Position numbers and translations under genes: made by a program
Shown here: positions 42,764 through 51,378 of the stretch, piece by piece
Layout: each line of letters opens with the position of its first letter
How positions within the stretch are numbered: position 1 is the first letter of the stretch
Assembly: GCF_045689235.1 (NCBI RefSeq)
Contig: NZ_CP136864.1
Location: forward strand, 3,867,144-3,931,143
DNA from: Congregibacter variabilis
Lineage (GTDB): Bacteria > Pseudomonadota > Gammaproteobacteria > Pseudomonadales > Halieaceae
Direction of reading: 5' to 3'
Length of the DNA stretch: 64,000 bases
The notes under the pieces: model-generated
Database searches by the model: none
Seen by the model: the letters and a program-made list of their open reading frames with translations, nothing else
Told to the model about the DNA's origin: nothing

Positions 42764-43569
42764 CTTTTGACCTCAAGCGCGTGCTCCGCCGCGGCGTAGT
42801 CTCCTTCTTCCAAATGCAAATATCGGCGTAGATAGTGCACGGCGAGATAAAAGGGGCCTGTGTCCAACAGCGCTACGCAGGCCTTGAAGAGGTAGTTGCT
42901 GCCCACGAGTATCGCCAGCGCCTTGGTGGTGACATCACCGCGAAAATACGCCGCGCCAAAAGTCACAGTTACCACCATCAGGGAATCAACCATCTGGCTC
43001 ATCAGAGTGCTGAAGTTATTGCGTATCCAAAGATGTTTGCCTCCTGTAACACGCTTGAAGAAGTGGAAGAGCTGCACGTCACAATACTGCGCTGCGATGT
43101 AAGCAAGCATGGAAGCGAATACCGCACCCGAAGTGGTTGCATAGATGAGCTGGTAGAGCCCAATGCTGCTTTCCACAATCTCTCCATTGGGCAGCGCGAC
43201 GGGGGCTGCCAGCTGAATGATTTGCCAGGGAGGCATGGCATCGGCGGGTACTGACGGAATGTTGTTACCAAGAAAGAGTACGAACAAAATCAAAAAATTA
43301 AGGCCAAGGCCGACGCTGACAAGAAAGTTAGCGCGTGCCTTCCCGTATAGCTCACAGATAAGGTCCGTACATAAAAAGGTCAAAGGATAGGGGAGCACTC
43401 CCACCGCCAGGGCCATGGGTCCCAGTTGCACAAATCGTGTAATGCCGATGACATTCAACAGGGTCATGGCGCACAGGAAAGTCCCGGCCAGAACCAGGAA
43501 GACGCGTTCGCGGCGTTCCTGCAATGTGGCTGGACTCACCCTAGCTTTCTCGCTGTCCAAGATTGGCAT
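42760..43569 (-). CDS. YhhQ/VUT-family queuosine precursor transporter
   Basis: The protein (269 aa from this start) has six or so membrane helices and the family motifs YPLTFLCTDLICELYGKARA, SGAVFASMLAYIAAQYCDVQ and NFSTLMSQMVDSLMVVT. Proteins of this family import queuosine precursors (preQ0, preQ1 or queuine). The start is uncertain: ATG at 43569 or at 43584; either way it overlaps the end of the SDR gene by 29 or 44 bases, suggesting co-expression. Tail-to-tail overlap with the amino-acid dehydrogenase gene is 4 bp. Confidence 0.88.
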   Translation of the reverse strand: MPILDSEKARVSPATLQERRERVFLVLAGTFLCAMTLLNVIGITRFVQLGPMALAVGVLPYPLTFLCTDLICELYGKARANFLVSVGLGLNFLILFVLFLGNNIPSVPADAMPPWQIIQLAAPVALPNGEIVESSIGLYQLIYATTSGAVFASMLAYIAAQYCDVQLFHFFKRVTGGKHLWIRNNFSTLMSQMVDSLMVVTVTFGAAYFRGDVTTKALAILVGSNYLFKACVALLDTGPFYLAVHYLRRYLHLEEGDYAAAEHALEVKS

Positions 43570-44242
43570 GCAGTACCGAGCCATTGATTACCGGGTTTCT
43601 GTGCGCCCAGTACAAAACACCGGCGATTTCTTCGGGCTCGATGAGACGACCAAAGCTATTCATGCTGCCGATTTGCTGTAACAAGGCCTCGTCGTTGCCC
43701 AGATGATTGCGCAGCATCTGTGTGTCAGTAAATCCTGGACAGATCATTGCAGTGTGAATTCCCGAGCCCATGAGATCCTGGCAGGTCGCGCGCATCATCC
43801 CAAGCTGTGCGTGCTTGGAGACCACATAGCTGAAGGTGCCGGGAACTGCTTTCTCGGCGAGCGTGGAGCCAACATATAGCACACTGCTTCCAGGTCCCAT
43901 GCCTGGTAGTAGAGCTCGGGTGAGCCGATTCACGGCGACCACATTTGTTTCCAGGACCGAGCGCAGACTCAGGTCGTCGCAATCGTCTGCGCTGTCTTTG
44001 CGCATTTGGCTCGCGTTGTGGATGAGGCTGATTTCCGAAAGTCCCGAGACACGACTCAACAGGGCGTCGATAGCATCACCGATACTGTCGGGATCCGCGA
44101 GGTCGCAAGGCAGATTATGTACGCCGGGGACGTCGCAGAGCCTGCGAGACAGATTGACGACTTCATAGCCACCATCTTGAAATGCCCGAGCTGTGGCTTC
44201 ACCGATGCCGACGCTGGCCCCGGTTATGATTGCAATGGTCAT
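43541..44242 (-). CDS. Short-chain dehydrogenase/reductase (sepiapterin-reductase-like layout)
   Basis: This SDR (233 aa) has the NADP-binding motif ITGASVGIGEATARA at residues 6-20, an HNAS motif (LIHNASQM) in place of NNAG, and the catalytic YVVSK. The ATG at 44242 has a GGGAG ribosome binding site, so the longer frame to 44278 is rejected. It is divergent from the PTPS-like gene, with 74 bases between starts, and overlaps the YhhQ-like transporter gene. Substrate unknown; the neighbourhood would fit a pterin reductase, but that is only contextual. Confidence 0.85.
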   Translation of the reverse strand: MTIAIITGASVGIGEATARAFQDGGYEVVNLSRRLCDVPGVHNLPCDLADPDSIGDAIDALLSRVSGLSEISLIHNASQMRKDSADDCDDLSLRSVLETNVVAVNRLTRALLPGMGPGSSVLYVGSTLAEKAVPGTFSYVVSKHAQLGMMRATCQDLMGSGIHTAMICPGFTDTQMLRNHLGNDEALLQQIGSMNSFGRLIEPEEIAGVLYWAHRNPVINGSVLHANLGQRES

Positions 44243-44316
44243 GCTATTCTCCCTCGGAATTTTGTGATGATACGACACTCGCTAGTCAACAGAATACGCG
44301 ATAAGAGAGGGATCGG

Positions 44317-44814
44317 ATGGAACGTCTTGCAACACTGTACATCGATAAAGAGAGTCATAAGTTTTCTGCCGCGCACTACACGATTTTCTCCGCAAGCGAA
44401 CGAGAACGCCTTCATGGGCACAATTACTCTGTATCAGCCATGATCGTTGCTCCCATGGGCGAGAATGGCTTTGCGGCAGACTACAACGTGTATAAGCGAC
44501 GTATAAAAGCACTCTGTGATGAGCTTGACGAATACATGGTGCTACCAGCGCACTCTCCTTATCAAACTGTGGAGGAAGATGGGGACCATTACCGTGTGAG
44601 TTTCAATGGCGAGGAAATGCGTTTTCTTAGCTGCGATACCCTGCTGCTTCCCATAAGCAATGCAACGGTTGAAGAGTTTGCGCATTACTTGCTGGGGCGG
44701 ATGCTTGAAGCCTCGGCGGGAGAGGCGATCGCTGAAATTCAGCTGTGTGTGGCTTCGGGACCGGGGCAGAAGGGCTGTGCAAGCTGGTCAATGATGGAAG
44801 ACGCGATAGCCTGA
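44317..44814 (+). CDS. 6-pyruvoyltetrahydropterin synthase/QueD-family protein with ExxHGH motif (PTPS-III-like)
   Basis: The 165-residue protein is a T-fold member of the PTPS/QueD family. Zinc ligands are His20 (FSAAHYT) and His33 and His35 (LHGHNY). In QueD and animal PTPS a catalytic cysteine precedes HGH by four positions (CxxxHGH); here that position is Arg31 minus two, not Cys, and Glu30 stands in an ExxHGH arrangement. This Glu-for-Cys form was described for PTPS-III proteins that make 6-hydroxymethyl-dihydropterin for folate and bypass FolB. So the function may be in folate or another pterin pathway rather than queuosine. The divergent SDR gene and YhhQ transporter may be related in function. 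Confidence 0.82.
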   Translation: MERLATLYIDKESHKFSAAHYTIFSASERERLHGHNYSVSAMIVAPMGENGFAADYNVYKRRIKALCDELDEYMVLPAHSPYQTVEEDGDHYRVSFNGEEMRFLSCDTLLLPISNATVEEFAHYLLGRMLEASAGEAIAEIQLCVASGPGQKGCASWSMMEDAIA

Positions 44815-44849
44815 TGGGGCAAAAACCTTGAGAAAAGGAGAACCAAGCG

Positions 44850-45821
44850 ATGGTTAAGACGGTACGGATAGAGAGAGTTGGTGGCCCCGAGGTTATGGAA
44901 TTTGTTGACACAGAGTTGGCAGACCCGGGGCCGGGGATGGTTCGAGTGGCTAACCGCGCTATTGGCTTGAATTATATCGACACCTACCACCGCAGTGGTT
45001 TGTACCCCTTACCTCTTCCCACTGGTATTGGTCTGGAAGGCGCCGGCGTTGTCGACGCTGTGGGTGAGGGTGCGGACTTTTCGGTGGGGGATAGAGTCGC
45101 TTACTGCGCGGCAGGCTTCGGCGCTTACAGCGAGGCAATGTTGTTGCCGGCAGAGCGACTCGTGCCTTTACCCGAGGGAATCGATTTTGATACGGCTGCA
45201 GCTGTGCTTTTGAAGGGCGCGACGGTGGAGTATCTGCTCCAGCGACTGTATACCCTTAAGCCTGGCCAACAAACACTGTTTCCTGCAGCTGCTGGCGGTG
45301 TCGGGCTGATTTTTGGGCAATGGGCATCGGCGCTGGGTGTGGAAGTTATAGGTACCGTGAGCAGTGAAGCCAAGCGTGAACTTGCCCTGGCCAATGGTTA
45401 TGCGCATTGCTTCATCAATGATGAAACCGATATTGTAGAAAAAGTACGGGAGATTAGTGGCGGTAAGATGCTGCCGGTAGTCTACGATGGCGTAGGCGCG
45501 GCGACTTTTACTGACTCTCTGGACTGCTTGGCGCCGCGGGGCCTGATGGTTAGTTTTGGCAACGCTTCGGGTAGTCCTCCGGCTTTCGACCTCCAGCAGT
45601 TGTCTGCAAGAGGTTCTTTGTTCATCACCCGGCCAAGCCTGATGAGTTATGTTGCAACAAAGACCGAAATGCGCGACAGCGCTGCGGCTGTGTTTGACCG
45701 TGTTTTGGACGGGACAGTAAAAGTTACCATCGCCCAGCGTTATCCTCTGGCTGAGGTGCAGCGCGCCCATGTTGAACTGGAGGCGCGGCGCACGGTGGGA
45801 TCGTCCCTACTGATTCCCTGA
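44850..45821 (+). CDS. NADPH:quinone oxidoreductase (zinc-independent MDR family)
   Basis: The 323-residue protein is a medium-chain reductase of the QOR type. The N-terminal KTVRIERVGGPEVMEFVD and IGLNYIDTYHRSGLYPLPLP segments are standard, and the nucleotide-binding region AAAGGVGLIFGQWASALGV lies near residue 150. No zinc-ligand cysteines are seen. It starts 35 bases after the PTPS-like gene, so they may be co-transcribed. Its 3' end overlaps the thioredoxin-like gene on the other strand by 15 bases. Confidence 0.92.
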   Translation: MVKTVRIERVGGPEVMEFVDTELADPGPGMVRVANRAIGLNYIDTYHRSGLYPLPLPTGIGLEGAGVVDAVGEGADFSVGDRVAYCAAGFGAYSEAMLLPAERLVPLPEGIDFDTAAAVLLKGATVEYLLQRLYTLKPGQQTLFPAAAGGVGLIFGQWASALGVEVIGTVSSEAKRELALANGYAHCFINDETDIVEKVREISGGKMLPVVYDGVGAATFTDSLDCLAPRGLMVSFGNASGSPPAFDLQQLSARGSLFITRPSLMSYVATKTEMRDSAAAVFDRVLDGTVKVTIAQRYPLAEVQRAHVELEARRTVGSSLLIP

Positions 45822-46307
45822 GTGTTGGTCGGAGCTGGCGTCGTGATCTTGAGTCACGCTGATTCCTGCGACTGCCAGCAATGATGCTTCGGTCTGCGGC
45901 CCTACAAGCACCGCTGCCAAGGTTCCCTCGGGGTTGATTACCAGTGTGGTGGGCAGTACCTGAGGACGATCAATGCCATAGCGGGCGGCCGGATCTGTAG
46001 CGAGGGTAGGAAATCGCACATCGAGGCTATCTAATTGAGATTGAAGTTCATCGCCCTGGGCGCCATCGTAATTGACCCCGAGCACTCGTACACCTTCACG
46101 CTGGTGCAGTAGGTTGAGTTCGGGAATCTCCGTGATACAGGGTTTGCACCACTTGGCCCAGTAGTTCACGAAGGTCCAGCTTCCCGTGCTATCGAGACTC
46201 GTCGCATCCTTTGAGTCGAATTTTTCGCAGGCACTGATGCCTGTTATTAACAGCAGCAGAGCAGCGCCGCGAAGCCAGTGCCTGGTGCTGTTGTGTGTGT
46301 TTGCCAT
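45807..46307 (-). CDS. TlpA-type thioredoxin-fold lipoprotein
   Basis: The protein (166 aa) has a lipoprotein signal (LLLLITGISAC, lipidated Cys27) followed by a thioredoxin-like domain with the active site WCKPC (residues 53-57) and the TTLVINPEGTLA strand with its conserved Pro. It likely acts as a membrane-anchored periplasmic thiol:disulfide reductase, perhaps in cytochrome c maturation or envelope redox repair. The ATG at 46307 is preferred to that at 46322, which lies inside the YihY-like gene. Likely co-transcribed with that upstream gene. Confidence 0.88.
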   Translation of the reverse strand: MANTHNSTRHWLRGAALLLLITGISACEKFDSKDATSLDSTGSWTFVNYWAKWCKPCITEIPELNLLHQREGVRVLGVNYDGAQGDELQSQLDSLDVRFPTLATDPAARYGIDRPQVLPTTLVINPEGTLAAVLVGPQTEASLLAVAGISVTQDHDASSDQHSGNQ

Positions 46308-46311
46308 AGCT

Positions 46312-47532
46312 TCAATGCTCAAATAGTGTGGCTAGCGATACATTCATATGTTCCCGAATACCTTTTTCTTGTTCGTCCAGCAGTGCGATGGCACGTTGCT
46401 CCCACCCTGGCATGCCTTCCCTTGCCTTCACGGCGAGCTCACCTTCCTTATCCAGCCATTGTTGCAGTTGCCACAGGGGGATGCTGTGCAAATCTCTGGC
46501 GAGCAGGTAGTGGCCTCGCTCATCTTTGGCAATGACACGGTGCTTCAAAAGACAGTCTCTGAGCTCCTGCCAGCTTTCCGCATCCACGGTGAGTTGGCGA
46601 CCCTTCAAGAGCTCCAGTTCTTTGAGCGGCAATCCTTTTTGTTGTCGTCGCCACAACGTTTCGAGTATCTCCAGGCCTTTCAGGAGTAGAGGTCGCCTCG
46701 CCTGGGCTTCGCTTTGATAGGCTGACAGGCTGTGCACCACAATGGCCGAGACGAGAACGATAATCCAGGATATGTAAATCCACAGTAGAAACAGCGGCAC
46801 CGCCGCAAAAGCCCCATATATAAAGGTGATACTTGAGCCCGCGACAAGCTTGGTGAACATGGCCCGGGCAATATTGAAACTGGTGGCGGCAATAACACCG
46901 CCGACCAACGCATGCTTTACCGGCACCCGACAGTTGGGTACCGCAGCATAGATGAGCGTAAAGCCAAGTATTTGTAGGAGGTAGGGCAGCATGCGCAGCA
47001 GTAGTGCGCCAATTCCAATAATGTCCCATTGCTCAAGCTGGCCTGCAAAAGAAGCCAGAAACGTGCTCACAGCAAGGCCAAGGCCGATGGTCACGGGTGC
47101 CAAGGATAGTATTGCCCAATACAGAAGGAAGCTGGAAACGGTTCCGCGGTTGCCGCGGGTACGCCAGATCAGGTTGAATGCCTGCTCAATGTTGCGCAGC
47201 ATGAGTACGGCGGTAGCGATCAAAAATGCGATACCGAAGCCGGTGAGATTTTTGGCCTGCCGCGAAAAGTCCGACACATACTCTTCGATTCCCGCCGATG
47301 TTTCGGGTATCAGGTTTTCGAAAAGTAAGTCCTGAATACTCGACTCCAGTCCTTGAAAGGCGGGTATGGCCGATGCCATGGTGTATAGAACAGTGACCAA
47401 AGGCACGAGGGCAAATAGCGACATGTAGGTCAACGCTGCGGCGGTGTCCCGGCAGCGGTCTGATGTGTAGCGCGCCCCAAGGTAAAGTGCTCGGCGCTTA
47501 AGCTTTTGCACGATGTCAATAAATGCGTCCAT
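46312..47532 (-). CDS. YihY/virulence factor BrkB family membrane protein
   Basis: The 406-residue protein has an N-terminal amphipathic segment, about six helices with the family motif DTAAALTYMSLFALVPLVTV, and LIWRTRGNRGTVSSFLLYWA. The C-terminal 120 residues form a cytoplasmic helical extension resembling a winged helix. The family was once mis-named ribonuclease BN and has no established biochemical role. The frame opens at 47589, but the ATG at 47532 gives the conserved N-terminus. It is divergent from the WrbA-like gene. Confidence 0.88.
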   Translation of the reverse strand: MDAFIDIVQKLKRRALYLGARYTSDRCRDTAAALTYMSLFALVPLVTVLYTMASAIPAFQGLESSIQDLLFENLIPETSAGIEEYVSDFSRQAKNLTGFGIAFLIATAVLMLRNIEQAFNLIWRTRGNRGTVSSFLLYWAILSLAPVTIGLGLAVSTFLASFAGQLEQWDIIGIGALLLRMLPYLLQILGFTLIYAAVPNCRVPVKHALVGGVIAATSFNIARAMFTKLVAGSSITFIYGAFAAVPLFLLWIYISWIIVLVSAIVVHSLSAYQSEAQARRPLLLKGLEILETLWRRQQKGLPLKELELLKGRQLTVDAESWQELRDCLLKHRVIAKDERGHYLLARDLHSIPLWQLQQWLDKEGELAVKAREGMPGWEQRAIALLDEQEKGIREHMNVSLATLFEH

Positions 47533-47635
47533 AGGATCATTATCGCAGAAAGCGAAGCGTGGAGGCACGGCAGCGGGTGTACTGGACACTTTGCTATACT
47601 CAGGGCTTTCCTGAACCCCAGAAAAGCCTATATTT

Positions 47636-48235
47636 ATGCAGCAATCGGCCTATGTTTTAGTCCTTTACTACAGTCGCCAGGGCAGCACCGAGGCAATGGC
47701 GCGGATGGTCGCCAGGGGCGTCAGTAGTGTCACAGGCTTTGAGGCGCGGTTGCGCACTGTGGCACCGATTTCTGCGGACACTGAGCAGACTGCGGATGCG
47801 GTGCCTGATGATGGTCCTCCGTACTGCAGTGTGGACGACCTGCGCCATTGTGCTGGACTCGTGCTGGGCTCGCCGACGCGCTTTGGAAATATGGCCGCGC
47901 CACTAAAGTACTTTATCGATCAGACCTCTGATCTTTGGCTCAGTGGGTCGATGATCGATAAGCCGGCTGCCGTGTTCACTTCCACTTCAAGTTTACATGG
48001 AGGACAGGAGAGCACGTTGCTGTCGATGCAGTTGCCGTTGCTGCATCACGGAATGTTGGTGTTGGGCTTGCCCTACAGCGAGGTCGGATTGATGAGCACC
48101 AGCTCGGGAGGTACGCCCTACGGTGCCAGTCACTGGGCAGGCCCTGATGGTGGGCGCGCCTTAGACGATACAGAGGCGCAGCTATGTCGCGCTCTGGGTC
48201 GTCGTGTGGCGCAGACCTGCGCGCGCCTGACATGA
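47636..48235 (+). CDS. WrbA-like NAD(P)H:quinone oxidoreductase (flavodoxin fold)
   Basis: The protein (199 aa) has the FMN phosphate loop VLYYSRQGSTEAMARM (residues 8-23), then GSPTRFGNMAAPLKYFIDQT, and STSSLHGGQESTLLSMQLP, all characteristic of WrbA. It should transfer two electrons from NAD(P)H to quinones. Its stop overlaps the start codon of the DUF2069 gene (ATGA), indicating an operon of at least wrbA-like, DUF2069 and sppA. Confidence 0.92.
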   Translation: MQQSAYVLVLYYSRQGSTEAMARMVARGVSSVTGFEARLRTVAPISADTEQTADAVPDDGPPYCSVDDLRHCAGLVLGSPTRFGNMAAPLKYFIDQTSDLWLSGSMIDKPAAVFTSTSSLHGGQESTLLSMQLPLLHHGMLVLGLPYSEVGLMSTSSGGTPYGASHWAGPDGGRALDDTEAQLCRALGRRVAQTCARLT

Positions 48236-48657
48236 ATAACAATACAAGGGTGCATACGCCCAGGGGAGCATCGGTTGCGTGGATTTTTGCCGGTATGTGG
48301 TGCGGTCTGCTCTTACTCCTGGGTACACAGCTTTTGGATGCATGGCAGCGTTCCGTGCCACCGGTGCTGCTGTTCTTCTGGTTCACGCCGCTGCTGATTC
48401 TCCTTCCCGGAATGCTTCGCGACCGTTTGCGCAGTGTTACCTGGATGGCTTTTGTCAGTCTTATGTATTTTATTTGGTCGGTGCTGCGTATTTTTGCTGA
48501 GCCTCATAGTGTCCGCGCCCAAATAGAGCTCGCAGCTGTGATTTTGCTGTTCATCTGTTCCTCGTTTTATGTGCGTCAGCGTGGTCGTGAATTACGATGC
48601 TCCCAAGATGCCGATACAGATGCCGATACAGATGCCGATATAGAAGCCGAGGTATAA
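48232..48657 (+). CDS. DUF2069-family small membrane protein
   Basis: The 141-residue protein has about four hydrophobic helices (VAWIFAGMWCGLLLLLGTQL, FFWFTPLLILLPGML, WMAFVSLMYFIWSVLRIF, IELAAVILLFICSSF) and fits the DUF2069 family, which has no known function and often follows wrbA. It ends in an unusual acidic tail of DADT repeats, made by a 12-bp tandem repeat in the DNA. The ATG at 48232 overlaps the previous stop by 3 bases. Confidence 0.85.
   Translation: MNNNTRVHTPRGASVAWIFAGMWCGLLLLLGTQLLDAWQRSVPPVLLFFWFTPLLILLPGMLRDRLRSVTWMAFVSLMYFIWSVLRIFAEPHSVRAQIELAAVILLFICSSFYVRQRGRELRCSQDADTDADTDADIEAEV
48607..48642. repeat. 12-bp tandem repeat, three copies
   Basis: GATGCCGATACA occurs twice in perfect form (48607-48618, 48619-48630), and once with one change (GATGCCGATATA, 48631-48642). 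It encodes the DADT/DADI tail of the DUF2069 protein in frame. It looks like a simple slippage expansion, and copy number may vary among strains. Confidence 0.9.
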
Positions 48658-48663
48658 CAGGGC

Positions 48664-50478
48664 GTGATAAAGCGAATTTTTCTAGCGATTTGGCGTGGAC
48701 TGACAATTCTGAGGTTGGCATTAGCGAATCTGATTTTCGTCGCGATACTTGTGTTTTTGTGGGTAACGTTTACCGGTACACCCGAGCCCTTGCTGGCGCG
48801 GGCAGCCCTTGTTCTTGATCTTGCCGGGCGGGTAGTTGACGAGCGTAGTCGAGTTGAGGCCGCGAGCCTGATTTTTGCTCAGGAACCGGCAAGTAGAGAG
48901 ATTCTGCTCACGGATCTTATCGACAGCGTAGAACTTGCCCGTGAAGACGAGCGTATTTCAGCTTTGGTGCTTGAGTTGGACGGACTGGTCTCTATTGGTC
49001 AGAGCAAGACCACCGAACTTGCTGAAGCGATTGCGCGTTTTCGCGCAAGTGGTAAACCGGTGGTTGCCGTAGGCGACTACTACAGCCAGGACCAATACCG
49101 TCTTGCTGTGGAGGCTGACACGGTGTTGATGCACCCCTTCGGTGCTGTGGCCTTGGAGGGATTCAGCGTTTACATGAATTACTTTGCCGATGCGCTGGAG
49201 AAGCTGTCGGTGACCATGCATGTGTTTCGCGCCGGGGAGTACAAGTCCATTGCTGAGCCGCTACAGCGCAATGATATGTCTGAGGGCGAGCGAGCAGTAA
49301 CACAAGAGTGGCTGCGGGATCTTTGGTCCGCCTATGGTGTTGCGGTAGAGGATCGTCGAGGGCTTGAGCCCGGGGCCGTAAATGCCTTGCTGAATGACTT
49401 TGCGAATCGATTGCGCCAGGAGGGGGGCAATGCCGGACGCCTGGCTGTGCAGGCGGGTCTGGTAGATGAGCTATTGGATCGTTCCCAGCAGAATGAGTAT
49501 CTAACATCTCTGGTGGGTGCTCGGGACGAGGACGGATCTTTCGCGGCTTTACCCTTTGCCCAATACCTATCCCGCATGCGCCAGAAGTCGCTTACATCGG
49601 GCCTGCCGACGGTGGCCATTGTGACGGCGCAAGGCAATATGCTGCCGGGTGAGCAACCCCCAGGCACGATTGGCGCCGACACACTTGCACGACTGCTTCG
49701 GGATACTGCAGAGCGAAAGGACACAAAAGCTATTGTCTTACGGGTCACCACCGGTGGAGGTAGCGTGTTTGCCTCGGAACTCATTCGCGCGCAAATAGAG
49801 CGTATTCGAAAGGCCGGTACGCCCGTGGTGGTAAGCATGGGTAGCATTGCCGCCTCGGGAGGCTATTACATTGCGACTGCGGCCGATCGGATCATTGCGA
49901 CGCCTACAACGATTACCGGGAGTATCGGTGTTTTTGCAGCGTTTCCTACGGTGGAGCGTTTGTTAGCAAAGGGCGGTATCCACACGGATGGCGTAGGTAC
50001 CACCGATCTTGCGGGGGGGCTGCGCCCCGATCGAGCGCTTGAACCAGCGGTTGCAGACGCGCTGCAGCAGTCCGTCGATAATCTGTACCTTCAGTTTTTG
50101 CAGTTGGTTTCTGAGGGACGATCCATTGACGTTGCAACACTCGATGGTATTGCTCAGGGAAGGGTGTTGAGTGCTAGCGACGCCCTGGATGCTGGACTCA
50201 TCGACGCTTTGGGTAGTCTTGATTACGCGGTGCAGGAGGCGGCAACACTGGCTTCACTGAGTGAAGACGAATATGAGGTCATCAGTATTATGCCGGAGTT
50301 CTCTTCCCGGGATCTCTTTTTACAGCAACTTAGTGAGCGCTTGGGCGTTAGTCGGCTACTAGCGGTGCCAGGCCTGGAATTGTTGTGGGAGCCGGTCCAG
50401 CAAAGCGTTGATCTTCTCGAGAGCTTTGCTGACCCGGGTCATATGTACATGCGCTGCATCAGTTGCGCGCCAGAATAA
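48664..50478 (+). CDS. sppA: Signal peptide peptidase SppA, long (67K) type
   Basis: SppA (604 aa) degrades cleaved signal peptides in the membrane. It has one N-terminal membrane helix (about residues 16-36) and two tandem Clp-like domains. The catalytic dyad is split as in E. coli: Lys194 (FRAGEYKSIAEP) in the first domain and Ser398 (SMGSIAASGGYY) in the second. The start is GTG at 48664 with GAGG about 10 bases upstream. It is the last gene of the wrbA-like/DUF2069 run and converges with the mscS-like gene. Confidence 0.95.
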   Translation: MIKRIFLAIWRGLTILRLALANLIFVAILVFLWVTFTGTPEPLLARAALVLDLAGRVVDERSRVEAASLIFAQEPASREILLTDLIDSVELAREDERISALVLELDGLVSIGQSKTTELAEAIARFRASGKPVVAVGDYYSQDQYRLAVEADTVLMHPFGAVALEGFSVYMNYFADALEKLSVTMHVFRAGEYKSIAEPLQRNDMSEGERAVTQEWLRDLWSAYGVAVEDRRGLEPGAVNALLNDFANRLRQEGGNAGRLAVQAGLVDELLDRSQQNEYLTSLVGARDEDGSFAALPFAQYLSRMRQKSLTSGLPTVAIVTAQGNMLPGEQPPGTIGADTLARLLRDTAERKDTKAIVLRVTTGGGSVFASELIRAQIERIRKAGTPVVVSMGSIAASGGYYIATAADRIIATPTTITGSIGVFAAFPTVERLLAKGGIHTDGVGTTDLAGGLRPDRALEPAVADALQQSVDNLYLQFLQLVSEGRSIDVATLDGIAQGRVLSASDALDAGLIDALGSLDYAVQEAATLASLSEDEYEVISIMPEFSSRDLFLQQLSERLGVSRLLAVPGLELLWEPVQQSVDLLESFADPGHMYMRCISCAPE

Positions 50479-50491
50479 ACGCCTTAAAGGC

Positions 50492-51325
50492 TTAAGCGGC
50501 CTTGGGCGATTCCTCGGGGCGCTGCATATGTAGCTCCATTTGAGGAAAGGGTATGGATATTCCCGCTTCGTCAAAGCGCAGTTTAACCGCTTCTGTGGTG
50601 TCCCAAAGAACGGCCCAGTAGTCCGCGGAGTTTACCCAGGGGCGCACCAAAAAGTTGACGCTGGAGTCGGCAAGGGCGCCAACGGTAATCACTGGGGCGG
50701 GTTCTGCAAGCACGCGGGAATCTGCTTTGATAATTTCCTGGAGGATTTCCTTTGCTGTATGCAGGTTGTCGCCGTAGGAGATTCCAAAGACCATATCAAC
50801 GCGGCGAGTAGCTTTGGCGGAAAAGTTCGTGATGTTGCCGCCAATGATTCCACCGTTGGGAACGATAATCTCTTTGTTATCGGGTGTGGTCATCGTTGTG
50901 GTGAATATGCCGATCGCCTCAACAACGCCCATGGTCCCGGCTGCTTCTACAAAGTCACCCTTTTTGAAGGGCTTGAAGATTATCAGCATAACGCCAGCGG
51001 CAAAGTTGCCCAGGGAGCTTTGCAGCGAGAGACCGATAGCCAGTCCGGCGGCACCTAAGAGAGCCACCAAAGACGTAGTGTCAACGCCCAGTCGACTTAG
51101 CGCAGCAATCGTGACAAACAACAGGCCGACCCAACGCAAAATTGAGCATACAAAATTAACGAGGGTTTCGTCGGTGCCGCGGCCGAGCATTACTTTTTGG
51201 AAAACGCTGACAATGCGTCCGACCACCATGCGACCAACGTAAAAGATGACAATGGCAAGCGCCAAAGCCGTGCCGTACTCAATAGCCAGTGGTAGCCACT
51301 GTGCGGGGTCTTGCAAGAATTCCAT
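50492..51325 (-). CDS. Small-conductance mechanosensitive channel (MscS family)
   Basis: The 277-residue protein has three N-terminal helices. The third is the pore helix (AAGLAIGLSLQSSLGNFAAG), followed by IIFKPFKKGDFVEAAGTMG and the beta-domain sequence IVPNGGIIGGNITNFS, as in E. coli MscS. It releases osmolytes on hypo-osmotic shock. It lies 53 bases after the lipoprotein gene of the Mla-type operon, in the same direction, so could be read through from it. Confidence 0.94.
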   Translation of the reverse strand: MEFLQDPAQWLPLAIEYGTALALAIVIFYVGRMVVGRIVSVFQKVMLGRGTDETLVNFVCSILRWVGLLFVTIAALSRLGVDTTSLVALLGAAGLAIGLSLQSSLGNFAAGVMLIIFKPFKKGDFVEAAGTMGVVEAIGIFTTTMTTPDNKEIIVPNGGIIGGNITNFSAKATRRVDMVFGISYGDNLHTAKEILQEIIKADSRVLAEPAPVITVGALADSSVNFLVRPWVNSADYWAVLWDTTEAVKLRFDEAGISIPFPQMELHMQRPEESPKAA

Positions 51326-51378
51326 GTTCAGATCCTCTAGAGGGTTGTTGTTAAGGATGGGTGCTAACTAGTGAGTTC

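Noticed and set aside
44317..44814. Naming the PTPS-family gene queD
   Set aside because: The catalytic Cys of QueD is missing and the motif is ExxHGH, so queuosine synthesis cannot be assumed.
48607..48642. CRISPR-like or regulatory iteron array
   Set aside because: The 12-bp units are directly adjacent, few and in coding frame; they are a simple tandem expansion.
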